A DNA stretch of 6,194 bases from NCBI GenBank assembly GCA_937997355.1, contig CALKTZ010000648.1, positions 1 to 6,194 on the forward strand, written 5' to 3'. The position numbers were made by a program, and so were the translations under genes. The notes beneath the pieces are model-generated. The model saw only the letters and a program-made list of their open reading frames with translations, made no database searches and was not told the origin of the DNA. The number at the start of each line of letters is the position of its first letter. Positions within the stretch are counted from its first letter, which is position 1. This stretch comes from an uncultured Planctomycetales bacterium. GTDB taxonomy: Bacteria > Planctomycetota > Planctomycetia > Isosphaerales > Isosphaeraceae. Shown piece by piece: positions 5,215 through 6,194 of this stretch.

Positions 5215-6194
5215 TCAATGGAAATAGGTTATATACGTATTCGGGATGCCGATCCCGTTCGTCCCGGTGATCCCCGCGAGCACGGTCAATTCGAACAGGG
5301 CCTTGGTCGGCTTCTTCAAGGTAAGCCGGACCGTTCGGCTCGACGGGTCGTAATCGATCGACCGCAACGGAACGATCTTCCGGAAAACGCGCCTGCCCCG
5401 CACCTTGGTTGCCAGACGGAGCCAGTAGAACCCACCCTGACGGGCTGAGTCCGGATCGAGCGACCGATCGAACGCGATCGTGATCGACTGAAGTCCCTTC
5501 TTCTTGCGGGTTTGGTCGATGATGCCCAGGATATTCGGGGCAGCGGACGCCTGTCCGGATGAGGCGGCCGCGGCCCAATCGACCTGGATATACGCGGTGG
5601 CGGTCGATGTGTTCCCGTACAAATCCTGGATGGTGTAGCTAAACGCGTCGAGTCCCGTCATTCCCGAGTAAGGGGTATAAACGAACGAGCCATCCCAGTT
5701 GACTGTCAGCGATCCGAATAAGGGCTGGCTGTTCGAAGAGACATAGAAGTAGCCGCCGAAGGGAGAGTCGTCATTGGCGAGCAGGCCGGGGGAGGTGATC
5801 GAGAGCGACTGGCCGCTGATCGCATAATAGAAGTCGCTGAAGGCCGTCGGCGCGAGCTCGCCGACTCCACCGCCGCCATTCCCGCCATCGCCATTTCCAC
5901 CACCCCCCGTAGCCGCGGTGACGGAGAGATAGGCGGTGGCGGTGGAAGTCTGACCGTAGAGGTCCATCACCGAGTACGTGAACGAGTCGATGCCGGTGTA
6001 CCCGGCGTACGGGGTGTAGGTGAAGGCGCCGTTGGTGTAGACGACGACTGAGCCGTGTGATGGCGAGCCGTAACCCGTCGTCGAGAGATACGTGCCGTAA
6101 TCGTTGGCGAGCAGGCCGGGCGAGGAGATCTGAAGCGATTGGCCGCTGACGACGGAGTAATAGTCGTTCGCAGCATACGGCGTGGATCCGGTTC
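5215..6194 (-). CDS. Large secreted or surface protein, C-terminal part with cadherin-like repeats and an Ig-like end domain (5' end outside window)
   Basis: The frame is open from the right edge (first full codon at 6192) to the TGA at 5217-5215, giving about 325 visible residues; the start and any signal peptide lie beyond the window. Two tandem domains of about 85 residues share the pattern SGQSL-x-I-x-SPGLLAND, then an F-x-YTPY-x-G-x-TG-x-D-x-F-x-Y core and DLYG-x-TSTATAY at the end. This is the bacterial cadherin-like/VCBS type (Big_9, tandem-95 proteins). A Gly/Asn-rich linker joins them. After an Ala/Ser-rich spacer comes a C-terminal domain with FDRSLDPDSA, then GFYWLRL and TVRLTL strands, resembling Ig-like (Big_5/SbsA-like) modules. 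Such proteins are usually exported and act in adhesion or as surface-layer material; that role is inferred. It converges with the channel gene, leaving 19 bases between stops. No catalytic motif was seen. Confidence 0.85.
   Translation of the reverse strand, partial: TGSTPYAANDYYSVVSGQSLQISSPGLLANDYGTYLSTTGYGSPSHGSVVVYTNGAFTYTPYAGYTGIDSFTYSVMDLYGQTSTATAYLSVTAATGGGGNGDGGNGGGGVGELAPTAFSDFYYAISGQSLSITSPGLLANDDSPFGGYFYVSSNSQPLFGSLTVNWDGSFVYTPYSGMTGLDAFSYTIQDLYGNTSTATAYIQVDWAAAASSGQASAAPNILGIIDQTRKKKGLQSITIAFDRSLDPDSARQGGFYWLRLATKVRGRRVFRKIVPLRSIDYDPSSRTVRLTLKKPTKALFELTVLAGITGTNGIGIPNTYITYFH
5581..5838 (-). repeat. Cadherin-like repeat B of the surface protein
   Basis: This is the downstream copy of the tandem domain, about 86 codons running from SDFYYAISGQ to TAYIQV. 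It matches repeat A at both protein and DNA level; for example, the plus-strand string GGCGAGCAGGCCGGG, encoding PGLLAN, occurs in both copies. It differs by a longer loop after GLLAND and an NWDG turn in place of YTNG. Confidence 0.8.
5866..5907 (-). other. Gly/Asn-rich interdomain linker
   Basis: About 14 codons encode a run of Gly with Asn and Asp (GGGGNGDGGNGGGG) between the two cadherin-like domains. It is a flexible hinge written in GGN codons. The simple-sequence DNA could vary in length between strains. Confidence 0.7.
5920..6168 (-). repeat. Cadherin-like repeat A of the surface protein
   Basis: This is the upstream copy of the tandem domain, about 83 codons running from NDYYSVVSGQ to TAYLSV. 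Shared blocks with repeat B are SGQSL, SPGLLAND, TPY-x-G-x-TG-x-D and DLYG-x-TSTATAY. More copies may lie beyond the right edge, as this family is usually highly repetitive. Confidence 0.8.

Overview
The window looks like chromosomal DNA of a high-GC planctomycete, possibly Isosphaeraceae-like. That placement is an inference from overall protein style: an E. coli-type SdhB beside SdhA, a class C penicillin-binding protein, and a Gly-linked, cadherin-like surface protein with an Ig-like C-terminal domain. No rRNA, tRNA, CRISPR array, transposase or integrase was seen.

Layout, left to right. (1) Position 2 to 421, plus strand: the C-terminal end of the succinate dehydrogenase flavoprotein SdhA, cut by the window edge. 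(2) 422 to 1372: a lower-GC stretch holding a MbcA/ParS-type antitoxin gene and a RES-domain toxin gene, joined by an ATGA overlap. Each is open only if one single-base frameshift is allowed. (3) 1373 to 2107: sdhB, complete, with all iron-sulfur ligands. (4) 2144 to 3823: an exported D-Ala-D-Ala carboxypeptidase/endopeptidase of the PBP4 (DacB) type. (5) 3824 to 4016: a gap with a GC-rich hairpin. (6) 4017 to 5195: a two-helix ion channel fused to a cytoplasmic RCK (TrkA-N/TrkA-C) module, with a pore lacking the GYG signature. (7) 5215 to 6194, minus strand and convergent: the C-terminal part of a large secreted protein with two tandem cadherin-like repeats, a poly-Gly linker and an Ig-like C-terminal domain.

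How the genes work together: sdhA and sdhB encode the soluble arm of respiratory complex II and are normally adjacent. Here a toxin-antitoxin module separates them. It probably arrived by transfer and is now decaying, unless the indels are sequence errors. The dacB-like gene follows sdhB by only 36 bases and may share its transcript, but it serves cell-wall turnover. The channel and surface protein are envelope functions with no obvious link to the rest.

I do not see a convincing wholly new system. The items most worth a second look are the broken RES/antitoxin pair inside the sdh operon and the unusual channel pore.
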